Positions 13,427-21,328 of a stretch of 21,328 nt of DNA are shown here, one piece after another. A model generated the notes under the pieces. It ran no database searches. It had not been told where the DNA came from and was given only the letters and a program-made list of their open reading frames with translations. The translations under genes were made by a program, and so were the position numbers. The stretch is from Pseudomonadota bacterium (GTDB lineage: Bacteria; Pseudomonadota; Gammaproteobacteria; Enterobacterales; Enterobacteriaceae), in assembly GCA_023454395.1 (NCBI GenBank), contig JAEYFY010000040.1, positions 1 through 21,328 on the forward strand. Reading direction: 5' to 3'. Numbering within the stretch: the first letter of the stretch is position 1; every line of letters begins with the position of its first letter.

Positions 13427-16400
13427 TCAAGAGAGAGGTGAAAGCTTGATTTCTTGTGGAATACCAAAGTAACTGGTAAATGTGAGTTCAGTGTTATCAC
13501 CTGAAACGTTAGATTTTACTTCGCTATTTTTATTAGTAGGTTGCCATTTCCCATTGATGATGACATTGATAGTAACGGCAGTTGCCGCTTTCTGGCGTGT
13601 CATATTTAAATCAGGTGTTACTGCACTAATTGTCAGTGAATTTTCTTGATGATGAGTCATCACAATCGCGGGTTTATCAACCTTTTTGATCCATTTATCT
13701 TTAATTGAAGCAGATTGATAAAAAGCATATCCCGTCACATTGCTGAGTTTATCGTAAATAATATGAACATCTTTATCTTTACGAAGAACCTGATATAACC
13801 CATTATTTTCACGGAATTTCTCTGCCATCTCCCTCATTTTTTCAGGAGTCGCATCTAAAAAGACCATATACTCATAACTGGAATCTTTAGGTTGAACGCT
13901 GTGATCAATCCACGCTGAACTGAAGTTTCCTTCCGTTGGCTGGCGATTTTTATTTTCAGCCGAGGTCTGGTGTTGGCGACTGATATTGACTTTTTCTGCT
14001 TGAGTAATTAAATAACCATTGCCGTTGCTATCCATTAACCAATCACCTTGTTTAAGTGTTGCTTGATAAGGAAAAGCTTCAACTTTTTGCCCATTAATCC
14101 AAATAGCGTTTAATTCAGGTGTAATAGCATGCTGGAATAGGGTGGTTTCAACATTTTTATTTTTATCACTACTATTTATATTGCTACCAATAAAAATTAA
14201 GTGATTATCCGCCGCTAATATGCTCTTTTTCGCGGTGAAATTAGGATCAAAACGCTCAAGGTTAGTAGGATAAATAAGATCAAATGCCATCATGCCATAT
14301 TTACCATCAAGAGCAGATGTACCACTAAATCCACGTTCTCCACGTTGCATTAACGTATGAGGTTTAGGACTGTCTAGCTCTTTAAGAGGAAGATGGATCG
14401 TGGTTGCTCCTGGCATTCTATTCCAATCCCAGCCTTCTTGTTGATAACCTTGTGAAAGCTGTGAGCCATTACTGACTATTTGGGCTACACCATGGCTTTG
14501 GTAACGGCCATAGCGGTTATCTTTGTTATAAATTTCAGATGACCAAACATTGGTGTTATAAGCTTTCAGTGTCACCATTTTATCTTGCCAGCGATGAATA
14601 CCAAAAGCACCGCCATTAAAGGCATAGAAGCCTTGTGGCAAGGCTGCGGGAGCAATCGTTTCGCCAAAAATAGCACTCGACTCACTTTGCGTTTTATCAC
14701 TAATCGCGAGATAAATAGAAGCGAGCTTTTTATCTGGAGATGGTTTTGCAGACATAGCAAGCCAGTAGTAGCCTTGAGCGACAGATTTTAACGATGGTGA
14801 GTTAAAAGGATGCCGTCCAGCAAGAGGTAATCCGACTTCAGGGTTACTGTAAATCCACGCCGATACCATCGCTTTTTTCAGGTTATTCCAACCGCTTTCA
14901 CCAACAGCAAAAGGGGTACCGCGTAGTAAATAAATAAGTTGAGAGGCATTTTTAAAGGCAGGGAAAGAGTAACCTGGATAGTTACCTTCATGTCGCCACG
15001 CTGTACCATCAGGACGTAAACCATCTTTACTACCTGGTGGTACTTGAGTTAATGCACCAGTAATGTAATGACTGAAAGTATTAACTAAGTTGATGCGTTT
15101 CTGATCATCAGGCTCTAGCAGTAATAAAGCTAAGTGCTGACGAGATAAGGTGTTGAAATAGTCTAAATCTGAACTATCTGCTCCTACCTTCATATCAAAA
15201 CTACTTTTAAACTCTCGTGAATACCATAGTAATGAATCATAAACTTGAGTTTGGAGATTTGCTTCTTTTAAGGCATCAGACATTAATAGTGTAGAAATAT
15301 ACCACCAACGAGAACTGTATCCCCAGTGATGGGTTGTGACTAATGCACTCCCTTTAACAAAGCCTTGATCTAATAAATGCTTTGTCATTAATAAGTACAT
15401 CTGTTTTAACTGAGCTTTTTGTGTCGGATCTTTTTCAAGAATATAAGCTCGGCTGATATTAAACATTAATGTTGTGTAGTTACCAAGAATGACATAATTA
15501 TCAAAAAGCGATTTATCTTGAGAATTAAGGTTTTCTGGCTGATAAATAATAGTTTGTTTATCCGTGATCAAATGTCGTCCTTGTATTCCTCCATCAACTA
15601 AAACGCGAATATTGAGCGCATCAAAATCACTTTTTAATTTACTAATATTTTCTTCTAGTGCGAGATTTGCCTCTTTTTCACCCCCAACAAATTCATTAAT
15701 CAGGCGCTGGCGAATAAGATCAATCGCAGCTAAGTTTTCGGGTGTCACTGGCAATTGTGGTTGTACGTTATGAAATTGGATTTCAGGCTCTGATAAACGT
15801 GTTTTCACTTGATAATCAGACCATTGATAGCGAGCATCATCAATAGAAAACATAATACGATCGATATAGATTTCACCTTGGTCCACATTAGACGGGGCTT
15901 TAAATCGAATGCTATCAACATTAGCACCCAAAGATCGACCAATGCTGTCTTGAGTACCCTCAGAAGAGGTGTTTATTGCATTTAAGGTCATCTCTCTATT
16001 TTCAAGATCGTTATTTAAAGAGATCCCAACAGCACGCCAGCCTGTGAAATTCAATTTTACTTTAAAACCGGCTTGCGCTTCACTGGTTGAATTAAGTTTC
16101 TCTCCTAAGTCGATAGTGAGATAGCCATCAATGGGTTTTTCGTTATAAAGCCAAAATGATAAAACCGGTGTAGATGCGCGTCCCCATGCTTTAGAGGCTT
16201 CTTTATCTGTTGGTACAATCAGTTTTTTATGCAAAGTAAAGCTACTTCCACCTTTCCATTTCCACAAAAGGGATTGGTTTCCCATAATGCTACGCTTATC
16301 AGATAACGTCAGTGTTGAGTTTTTATCTGATGAAAAGTCTGCTAATGGGTTACTTTGCGCAAAATGATAGATTTCTGACTGCATCAGATTTTTAGGATCA

Positions 16401-16492
16401 AAGGCAGGATTGCTGGTGGCTGCAATCGCATTATAAGGGGCTGATAATAGCCCCAATGTGATAGCCAGTGCAGTAAAGCGAAATATCGGCAT
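13427..16492 (-). CDS. Chondroitin sulfate ABC endolyase (chondroitinase ABC I, PL8)
   Basis: A 1021-aa precursor, the same length as P. vulgaris chondroitinase ABC I and nearly the same sequence from memory. It is a broad endolyase cutting chondroitin sulfates, dermatan sulfate and, more slowly, hyaluronan by beta-elimination. The signal peptide is MPIFRFTALAITLGLLSAPYNAIA, 24 residues. I placed the four catalytic residues from coordinates: His501, Tyr508 (HEGNYPGYSF), Arg560 (AGRHPF) and Glu653 (SSEIYN); all are intact and carry the published numbers. The enzyme acts outside the cytoplasm. AAGGAG, which overlaps the TAA stop of the autotransporter gene, is its ribosome binding site 9 bp before the ATG, so expression is linked to that gene. 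The mature protein has three domains in the family structure. Confidence 0.98.
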   Translation of the reverse strand: MPIFRFTALAITLGLLSAPYNAIAATSNPAFDPKNLMQSEIYHFAQSNPLADFSSDKNSTLTLSDKRSIMGNQSLLWKWKGGSSFTLHKKLIVPTDKEASKAWGRASTPVLSFWLYNEKPIDGYLTIDLGEKLNSTSEAQAGFKVKLNFTGWRAVGISLNNDLENREMTLNAINTSSEGTQDSIGRSLGANVDSIRFKAPSNVDQGEIYIDRIMFSIDDARYQWSDYQVKTRLSEPEIQFHNVQPQLPVTPENLAAIDLIRQRLINEFVGGEKEANLALEENISKLKSDFDALNIRVLVDGGIQGRHLITDKQTIIYQPENLNSQDKSLFDNYVILGNYTTLMFNISRAYILEKDPTQKAQLKQMYLLMTKHLLDQGFVKGSALVTTHHWGYSSRWWYISTLLMSDALKEANLQTQVYDSLLWYSREFKSSFDMKVGADSSDLDYFNTLSRQHLALLLLEPDDQKRINLVNTFSHYITGALTQVPPGSKDGLRPDGTAWRHEGNYPGYSFPAFKNASQLIYLLRGTPFAVGESGWNNLKKAMVSAWIYSNPEVGLPLAGRHPFNSPSLKSVAQGYYWLAMSAKPSPDKKLASIYLAISDKTQSESSAIFGETIAPAALPQGFYAFNGGAFGIHRWQDKMVTLKAYNTNVWSSEIYNKDNRYGRYQSHGVAQIVSNGSQLSQGYQQEGWDWNRMPGATTIHLPLKELDSPKPHTLMQRGERGFSGTSALDGKYGMMAFDLIYPTNLERFDPNFTAKKSILAADNHLIFIGSNINSSDKNKNVETTLFQHAITPELNAIWINGQKVEAFPYQATLKQGDWLMDSNGNGYLITQAEKVNISRQHQTSAENKNRQPTEGNFSSAWIDHSVQPKDSSYEYMVFLDATPEKMREMAEKFRENNGLYQVLRKDKDVHIIYDKLSNVTGYAFYQSASIKDKWIKKVDKPAIVMTHHQENSLTISAVTPDLNMTRQKAATAVTINVIINGKWQPTNKNSEVKSNVSGDNTELTFTSYFGIPQEIKLSPLS

Positions 16493-16503
16493 TATTTTTC
16501 TCC

Positions 16504-18669
16504 TTAGAAACGCTGGCTAACGGTGAAGCCAATGCGTCCTTCATTGAACTTGTCATAACGCTGATATCCCATTGTTGTACCTAAATTCAACGACTGGGTA
16601 ATATCGAGATTGGCACCTAATTCAGCACTAATAATGTCACCACCAACACGATTTCCTTTAATATCAAAGGTACTTCCTCCAGTATTAAAATAGGTGAGGC
16701 TATGGCGTTGATTAATATTATTGTCACCTGCAATATCTTTGACGTAACGCAGATTAAGGGATGGTGTTAATTTGCCATAAGAGGTTTGATAGCTATTCCA
16801 TAAAGCAACTGAACCACCTAATTGATTAACAGCGTAACGCTGTCCATGAGTTCGCATGGATAATGCAGATCCTGTTTCTTCCCATGAATCAATATTGAGC
16901 CATTGGTATTGGTAAGTCAGCATCGGTTTTATATGGATGAAGTCTAAATCAAAATAAGTTCCAGCATTAATCTGATAACCTAATTGCACACCAGAATAAT
17001 CACCTTTTGCTTTGGTATTTCCTTGCCATCCGGTATTACCACCAATATCTCGCTCGCTATCAACAGTGTAATAACCAATATTTAAATTACCGTTTAGGAA
17101 CAATGTGTCACTGTACCAACCGGTGTAAGGCATAAATTCAAAATGGTTAATTTCTTTACTTGCGTTACGTTGTTTTGCATCAGCTTTGGCGTAGTTATAA
17201 GCAAAAGAAACCCCAATAAGCGCATCTTGATTAATTTCGTAATCAGTACCAATTTGAATACCAGTGCGGTAGGTGTTGTAACCGTTTATACCGCCTTGAT
17301 TACTTTGTGTGCCATAACCGTACAGCATATTAGCCCAACTATTCCAGCCGGCTTCTCTCTCTTCAATAGGTAATTGGTTATCGTAGCGTAAATAGCGATG
17401 CGCAATATTATTGCGCATATCTTCAACCATGATTAATCCCGCTTGAATATCACTGCCATCAGCGATAGGCGCTAAATCATTCGATAATGCAGCAATATTA
17501 TTATCGTCATTTCCAGCCGCAACTAATAGACTGAGTGCTTCATCTGAAATTTGACTACGCGTATTATTGAATTCATTTAAAACAGTTGGAATAACAAAAT
17601 TAGCTGCTGCTAATCCATTTTCATTGACACCACCACGTTCAGCGGCGCTAATAAAATTATTGCCACCTTCATAGCTAATACCATAACGTGCAACTAACTG
17701 ATTGCCGCTAACTCCTCCGCTAATATTAGGGGGGGTTGTCTCTAACCATGAATCTGTTTTTTCTAATAAAGGTGAAACATCGGGTGCAATCGCATTAGCG
17801 TCAGTAACGGTGATACCCGCTTCGTCTTTAATGGCGGAATTTGAAGAAATTAATACGATATCTTTGTTAATGATATTATCGACACTGGTTCCTTTAAAAT
17901 CTAATTTGGCTTGGCTGCCTTTTTTAAAGGTGACATCACCGTCAACATGGAGAATAGCGTCATCCGTATTGGTATTATCATCAAGGCGGAAAATGAGCTG
18001 GCTATTTTCCTTATTCATGAAATTACCTTCCCAGTGGATCGTTCTGTCTTTTCCTTGGATAGTTAAATTGCCATGGTTTTCAATTAACGGAACACCAGTA
18101 ATTTTATACCCATCAAATAGGGCATTTTGAGCCCCCCCTTGATAAGCAAAATTTATTTTAGTATCAGCATGTCCATTTCCTAAAATATCCCCGTGGATCT
18201 CGCCATTGACATCACTTCTAAAACCGGTTTTCAGTGTTCTAAAATCAATCGCTGCGGTTTTTCCACGAATAATGGCTCCGTCTCTTACATAAACACCAGT
18301 ACCTCGTTTAGGAAAATCACCTTCAACCAATATGGCTGTGCCATTTTCACTGGTTACGTTAGCACCATTTAAGTTGATATTGCTGCTAAAAGAAGCCCCT
18401 TGATTTATCTTGATGGCACTTGCTCCATCACCCGTAACGGTAATATTTTTTGTAATTGCTTGAGCTTTGTATTCTGTTGATGAGCCATTAAAGACAACGC
18501 CATCACCTTGAGAAACCGTGATATCTTTATTTATTTGAGCGGTATTACCGTCATTAACATTAACCGTTTCACAGATATTTAAAGTGGGATCACATTCTGT
18601 CGCCCATGCTGAACCATAAATAGCTGATAAAATAGCAGTGCTTAAAAATAACAATTTTTTATTTTTCAC
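16504..18669 (-). CDS. Type Va autotransporter (surface protein of unknown function)
   Basis: A 721-aa protein with the layout of a classical autotransporter. Signal peptide MKNKKLLFLSTAILSAIYG..AWA (23 residues); a passenger of about 380 residues rich in Asn, Gly, Thr and Val with repeated short beta-strand patterns (ITVTGDGASAIKINQG, INLNGANV) that suggest a beta-helix; a helical linker (EDMRNNIAHRYLRYDNQ) near residues 400-430; and a beta-barrel from about Trp442 to the terminal Phe (FTVSQRF). The only visible cysteines, Cys26 and Cys33, lie just after the signal peptide and could form a small disulfide loop. No protease or lipase motif is seen. The start is GTG (18667-18669) with GGAG 7 bases upstream. 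It lies 36 bp after the porin and 11 bp before chondroitinase ABC I, inside the degradation operon. A role in binding glycosaminoglycans at the surface is a guess from position. Confidence 0.88.
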   Translation of the reverse strand: MKNKKLLFLSTAILSAIYGSAWATECDPTLNICETVNVNDGNTAQINKDITVSQGDGVVFNGSSTEYKAQAITKNITVTGDGASAIKINQGASFSSNINLNGANVTSENGTAILVEGDFPKRGTGVYVRDGAIIRGKTAAIDFRTLKTGFRSDVNGEIHGDILGNGHADTKINFAYQGGAQNALFDGYKITGVPLIENHGNLTIQGKDRTIHWEGNFMNKENSQLIFRLDDNTNTDDAILHVDGDVTFKKGSQAKLDFKGTSVDNIINKDIVLISSNSAIKDEAGITVTDANAIAPDVSPLLEKTDSWLETTPPNISGGVSGNQLVARYGISYEGGNNFISAAERGGVNENGLAAANFVIPTVLNEFNNTRSQISDEALSLLVAAGNDDNNIAALSNDLAPIADGSDIQAGLIMVEDMRNNIAHRYLRYDNQLPIEEREAGWNSWANMLYGYGTQSNQGGINGYNTYRTGIQIGTDYEINQDALIGVSFAYNYAKADAKQRNASKEINHFEFMPYTGWYSDTLFLNGNLNIGYYTVDSERDIGGNTGWQGNTKAKGDYSGVQLGYQINAGTYFDLDFIHIKPMLTYQYQWLNIDSWEETGSALSMRTHGQRYAVNQLGGSVALWNSYQTSYGKLTPSLNLRYVKDIAGDNNINQRHSLTYFNTGGSTFDIKGNRVGGDIISAELGANLDITQSLNLGTTMGYQRYDKFNEGRIGFTVSQRF

Positions 18670-18705
18670 AATATAACTCCATGAACAATTATATGATTTT
18701 AATTA

Positions 18706-19590
18706 TTAGAATGTTGCTCGGAATGAAACTTTGAAATAATCCTGAGTTGATTTATTACCATCATTTTTATTTTCAACTCGTTCATTATAATATTCCGTCA
18801 TGACTCGCCATTGAGGTGATATTTGATAAGCCATTTGTAAGGTATAACGTGTCATATCTTTTTCGATATAAACGCCTTTATTTGTTCTATCTTCTATTTT
18901 TCCAAAAATAGATTTACGCATTGATGGAGAAACAATTAATCCTATTGGTGTCGTCCAGTTTACATACATACGTAATTGTTGATTATGGTTTGTTTCTTTT
19001 GTGTCGTATTCTTCATGTCGTATTGCTTGCTTACCACCATCAAAATAAGCAACGGTTGTATTGATATTAGGCGTGACAAAATAACGTAGACCAGGTTCAA
19101 TTTCCCAGCCTAAGTAATCCGTATTTGTGACACCATTACTACGTTTGTCTTCTTTCTTTTGTAAACCAAATAAAACGCTACCCGTTAAAACCCAATCTTT
19201 ATTAATTGGAAATTGGTAATTGGTTTTTGATTCATAAAAATCAATAGTTAATCGGCTACCATTATCATAGTTAGTGAGATCTTGACGTACTTTTAAACCG
19301 GGTTGGACCCAACCATTGTTTAATTTAAAACGATAACTACCCTGTAAATCATAACGCTGATAACGGTTCTTATTGTCATGTTCACGTTGACGAAAACCAA
19401 CATCGAAATACCAGTTAGACTTATCTGGATTAATATTAAAATCTACACGATATCCAGCATAGTTATTGGGTGTATCGTAATCTGCCGTTTCCCAAGAAAA
19501 CATGGCATTGACATTAGCTGCCTGAGAATGAAAAGAAGTTAAACTTAAGCCAAGAAGAGGTAAAAAAAGAGCAATACGAAGTTTGTTCAT
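18706..19590 (-). CDS. OmpG-like outer-membrane porin
   Basis: A 294-aa outer-membrane protein. The signal peptide MNKLRIALFLPLLGLSLTSF..QA ends near residue 24. The rest consists of alternating strands such as NWYFDVGFRQREH, YDLQGSYRFKL and YTLQMAYQISPQW, and ends with the outer-membrane signature YFKVSFRATF (terminal Phe). Length is close to the 14-strand monomeric OmpG family (about 300 aa) and longer than KdgM (about 235 aa), the other candidate. It contains no cysteine. Given the neighbours, it probably admits chondroitin oligosaccharides or disaccharides into the periplasm. ATG 19588-19590 has only a weak site (TTGGAT). A gap of 146 bp separates it from the sulfatase; the autotransporter follows after 36 bp. 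Confidence 0.83.
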   Translation of the reverse strand: MNKLRIALFLPLLGLSLTSFHSQAANVNAMFSWETADYDTPNNYAGYRVDFNINPDKSNWYFDVGFRQREHDNKNRYQRYDLQGSYRFKLNNGWVQPGLKVRQDLTNYDNGSRLTIDFYESKTNYQFPINKDWVLTGSVLFGLQKKEDKRSNGVTNTDYLGWEIEPGLRYFVTPNINTTVAYFDGGKQAIRHEEYDTKETNHNQQLRMYVNWTTPIGLIVSPSMRKSIFGKIEDRTNKGVYIEKDMTRYTLQMAYQISPQWRVMTEYYNERVENKNDGNKSTQDYFKVSFRATF

Positions 19591-19736
19591 GGTATATATC
19601 CAATTCTTTATTCGCTTTTATTTGAGTCAATTTTTAGGTGTAGGACATCTTTCCCTTTATTTTATTAAAAGGATTTTTTATATCAGCGAATTGGGTTTAT
19701 ATATAGCGCCATAAAATTATTGCGCAGATATTTTTA
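19591..19736 (-). other. AT-rich gap between sulfatase and porin genes
   Basis: The longest gap in the - strand operon. It is very AT-rich with no convincing terminator. A weak sigma70-like pair, TTGACT (19625-19630) and AAGAAT (19603-19608) with a 16-base spacer, points at the porin, but the leader would be very short. An internal promoter is possible, not shown. Confidence 0.3.
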
Positions 19737-21296
19737 TTATTTTTCTTTACATGTAGATATTGTTTTATTTAATTTATTGGTTGTTGCCGTAATGAATTCA
19801 GTGGCGCGCCAAGAATCTCCTGTTTTTTCCAACCAAGGGGTTAATTCTTCTTTAATTAATTTTTCAATTAAAGGCATATTATCTTTGGCTATATTTTTTA
19901 TTTGATATGGATCGTTCACATTGTCATATAAAGTATATTTTAATGGTTGTCCATCTTGTCTATCTATAACCAAAGTATGTGTTTTAGTTCTTACACCTCG
20001 TTTGCCGAATGAAGGTTCACCATAAGGAATAAAGAGGTAAAGCTGAGAATTTGCTGTGTCGCCTTTGCCTGTGATTACTCTATCTGCAAGATCGGTACCT
20101 TCTACTGAATCAGGTATCCATTCTGATAAACCAAGTAGTCCTAAGATCGTTGGGTAAATATCAGGGGCTGACATTAATGCATCGTCCGTGCCTGGTTTAA
20201 TTTTACCCGGCAAACGAAACATCATCGGAACACGCATGGATTCTTCATAAGGATTATTTTTGGTTGCTTGCCCATTGGCACCTAAGCAACTGCCATGATC
20301 AGAGAAGAAAACGACGAGTGTATTATCAGCAAGACCTTGTTTTTCTAATTCATCTACGATACGACCAAATTGCTCATCAACACCGTTGACCATAGCCATA
20401 TATTCTTTGAAATATTGGGGTCCATAGCCTTCTTGATATTCAGTATCCCACTGCACATTAGGGCGTGTGTTTAGCTCTTTTGACGTTTTACCTTGATAAA
20501 CATCGAGGTATTTTTTCGGTACCTGATCATAAGGTGAATGAGGTGGGTTCATTGAAACCACTAATGCAAATGGTTTTGAATTATCTCTAAATTGATTGTT
20601 TTCATTTTTGAGGAACTTGATTGCCATGTCAGCTTCATGTTCAGGTCCCCATTGATCAATGTAAATTGGTTTATCTCGAGGGGTATCGTTTGCCCAATAC
20701 ATTGGTTTTAAATGTAAATCATAAGTACCATAAGAATACCAAAAATCAAAACCATGGCGTCTATCTGGTGCTGCCCATTCATTCCAATAACGACCTTCCA
20801 TTGGGTTGTTGTAACTTTCAATAAACGGTTCATAAGGCGCATCAAGGTGCCATTTACCGATATAGCCAGTGCTGTAATCGAGTGATTTTAAAACATCCGA
20901 CCAACATTTTGCATAAGGCGATAAATCAATACCTACTTTGCCACCATAGTCATGTGCATTTCCGGTAATACCATTACGTACAGGGTATTGACCGGTCATA
21001 AACATGCCACGAAATGGAGAGCAAAGAGGGTAGTTTGAAGCCATTTGCGTCATTACTTTGGCTTGCTTCGCAAATTTATTCAAATTAGGTGTAATTGACG
21101 GATCTTCCCCCATAAACTGTAATGCATGGGCACGCATTTCATCGGGAAAAACAATTAATAGGTTAGGGGCATTTTCTGGACGCGATCGCGTGTTAGAAGT
21201 CGAACTCCCTGAATTAGCAATAACAGGGGTAGAAACAGTCATTGCTGCACCGCTGGCTGCGAGTCCTTTGATAAAAGTTCTGCGGGAAACAGTCAT
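19737..21296 (-). CDS. Tat-exported type I sulfatase (probable chondroitin/GalNAc sulfate sulfatase)
   Basis: A 519-aa arylsulfatase-superfamily enzyme. The N-terminus MTVSRRTFIKGLAASGAAMT is a twin-arginine signal with the S-R-R-x-F-I-K core at residues 4-10, so it should be exported folded. The formylglycine site is CSPFR (Cys92, Arg96), followed by GMFMTGQYP. Other active-site matches are the N-terminal metal site PDEMRAH (Asp52), IGKWH (Lys148, His150), NPPHSPYD (His253) and FSDHG (Asp333, His334), so the catalytic set appears complete. Sulfatases of this family hydrolyse sulfate esters; the operon points to the 4- or 6-sulfate of chondroitin disaccharides or GalNAc, but which position cannot be read from sequence. 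It needs a formylglycine-forming or anaerobic maturase, not seen in the window. GGAGGA is 4 bases upstream of ATG 21294-21296, a strong site. It is the first visible gene of the - strand operon. Confidence 0.92.
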   Translation of the reverse strand: MTVSRRTFIKGLAASGAAMTVSTPVIANSGSSTSNTRSRPENAPNLLIVFPDEMRAHALQFMGEDPSITPNLNKFAKQAKVMTQMASNYPLCSPFRGMFMTGQYPVRNGITGNAHDYGGKVGIDLSPYAKCWSDVLKSLDYSTGYIGKWHLDAPYEPFIESYNNPMEGRYWNEWAAPDRRHGFDFWYSYGTYDLHLKPMYWANDTPRDKPIYIDQWGPEHEADMAIKFLKNENNQFRDNSKPFALVVSMNPPHSPYDQVPKKYLDVYQGKTSKELNTRPNVQWDTEYQEGYGPQYFKEYMAMVNGVDEQFGRIVDELEKQGLADNTLVVFFSDHGSCLGANGQATKNNPYEESMRVPMMFRLPGKIKPGTDDALMSAPDIYPTILGLLGLSEWIPDSVEGTDLADRVITGKGDTANSQLYLFIPYGEPSFGKRGVRTKTHTLVIDRQDGQPLKYTLYDNVNDPYQIKNIAKDNMPLIEKLIKEELTPWLEKTGDSWRATEFITATTNKLNKTISTCKEK

Positions 21297-21328
21297 TGCT
21301 TCCTCCTATTTTACGTTTACTTTCGAAT

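Noticed and set aside
13374..13430. Extension of the ABC II frame upstream to 13430 (1032 aa)
   Set aside because: It would overlap the ABC I stop and spoil the signal peptide; ATG 13373 has a ribosome binding site and gives the known precursor length.
17702..18130. 142-codon open frame on the + strand inside the autotransporter gene
   Set aside because: A shadow of the autotransporter coding strand; no motif, no supporting context.
21232..21300. 15-bp direct repeat GAAACAGTCATTGCT (21232-21246 and 21286-21300) at the sulfatase start
   Set aside because: Both copies encode the residues M-T-V-S in the signal peptide (start and residues 19-22). It looks like chance or a small signal-peptide duplication; the downstream copy lacks a good ribosome binding site, so a second start is unlikely.

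Overview
The window is AT-rich enterobacterial DNA that I assign to the genus Proteus (Morganellaceae). The main reason is two adjacent PL8 lyases that match, from memory, Proteus vulgaris chondroitinase ABC I (1021 aa, catalytic residues at the same numbers) and ABC II (1013 aa precursor). No database search was run. The whole window reads as a chondroitin/dermatan sulfate utilisation locus made of two convergent operons, with an unexpected tandem pair of toxin-antitoxin units between them.

Left part, + strand (1-9133), cytoplasmic catabolism and import. The order is a 5'-truncated kbaZ/gatZ (tagatose-bisphosphate aldolase subunit), agaS, a complete mannose-family PTS (EIIB, EIIC, EIID, EIIA; agaV-W-E-F like), agaA (GalNAc-6-phosphate deacetylase), kduI, kduD, and a GH88/GH105 unsaturated glucuronyl hydrolase. 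A strong intrinsic terminator follows at 9204-9232. Several gene junctions carry stem-loops placed just before the next ribosome binding site.

Middle (9134-10331), no metabolic gene. It holds two tandem copies (9244-9758 and 9759-10276) of a roughly 515-bp unit. Each unit looks like a Hok/Sok type I toxin-antitoxin locus on the - strand: a tiny hydrophobic Hok-like peptide, a long structured leader with a mok-like overlapping frame, a sigma70-like promoter on the opposite strand for a Sok-like antisense RNA, and 3' hairpins. The leader/antisense part is nearly identical between copies while the toxin part has diverged, and the toxin of copy A appears frameshifted. A 14-bp hairpin at 10280-10311 closes the right-hand operon.

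Right part, - strand (10332-21296, read right to left), the cell-envelope machinery. The order is a Tat-exported type I sulfatase, an OmpG-like outer-membrane porin, a 721-aa type Va autotransporter, chondroitinase ABC I, and chondroitinase ABC II. A terminator-like hairpin lies between the two lyases.

Model of how it works (inference). ABC I (endolyase) and ABC II (exolyase) cut chondroitin/dermatan sulfate to unsaturated disaccharides in the envelope, with the porin admitting oligosaccharides and the sulfatase removing sulfate. The PTS then imports and phosphorylates the disaccharide or GalNAc. The GH88/105 hydrolase splits the disaccharide: the uronate half goes through KduI and KduD to 2-keto-3-deoxygluconate, and the amino-sugar half goes through AgaA, AgaS and KbaZ to trioses. 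KbaY, KdgK, KdgA, a transcriptional regulator and a sulfatase-maturing enzyme are not in the window. The autotransporter has no assigned role in this pathway and, with the tandem hok/sok-like units, is the least explained part of the locus.
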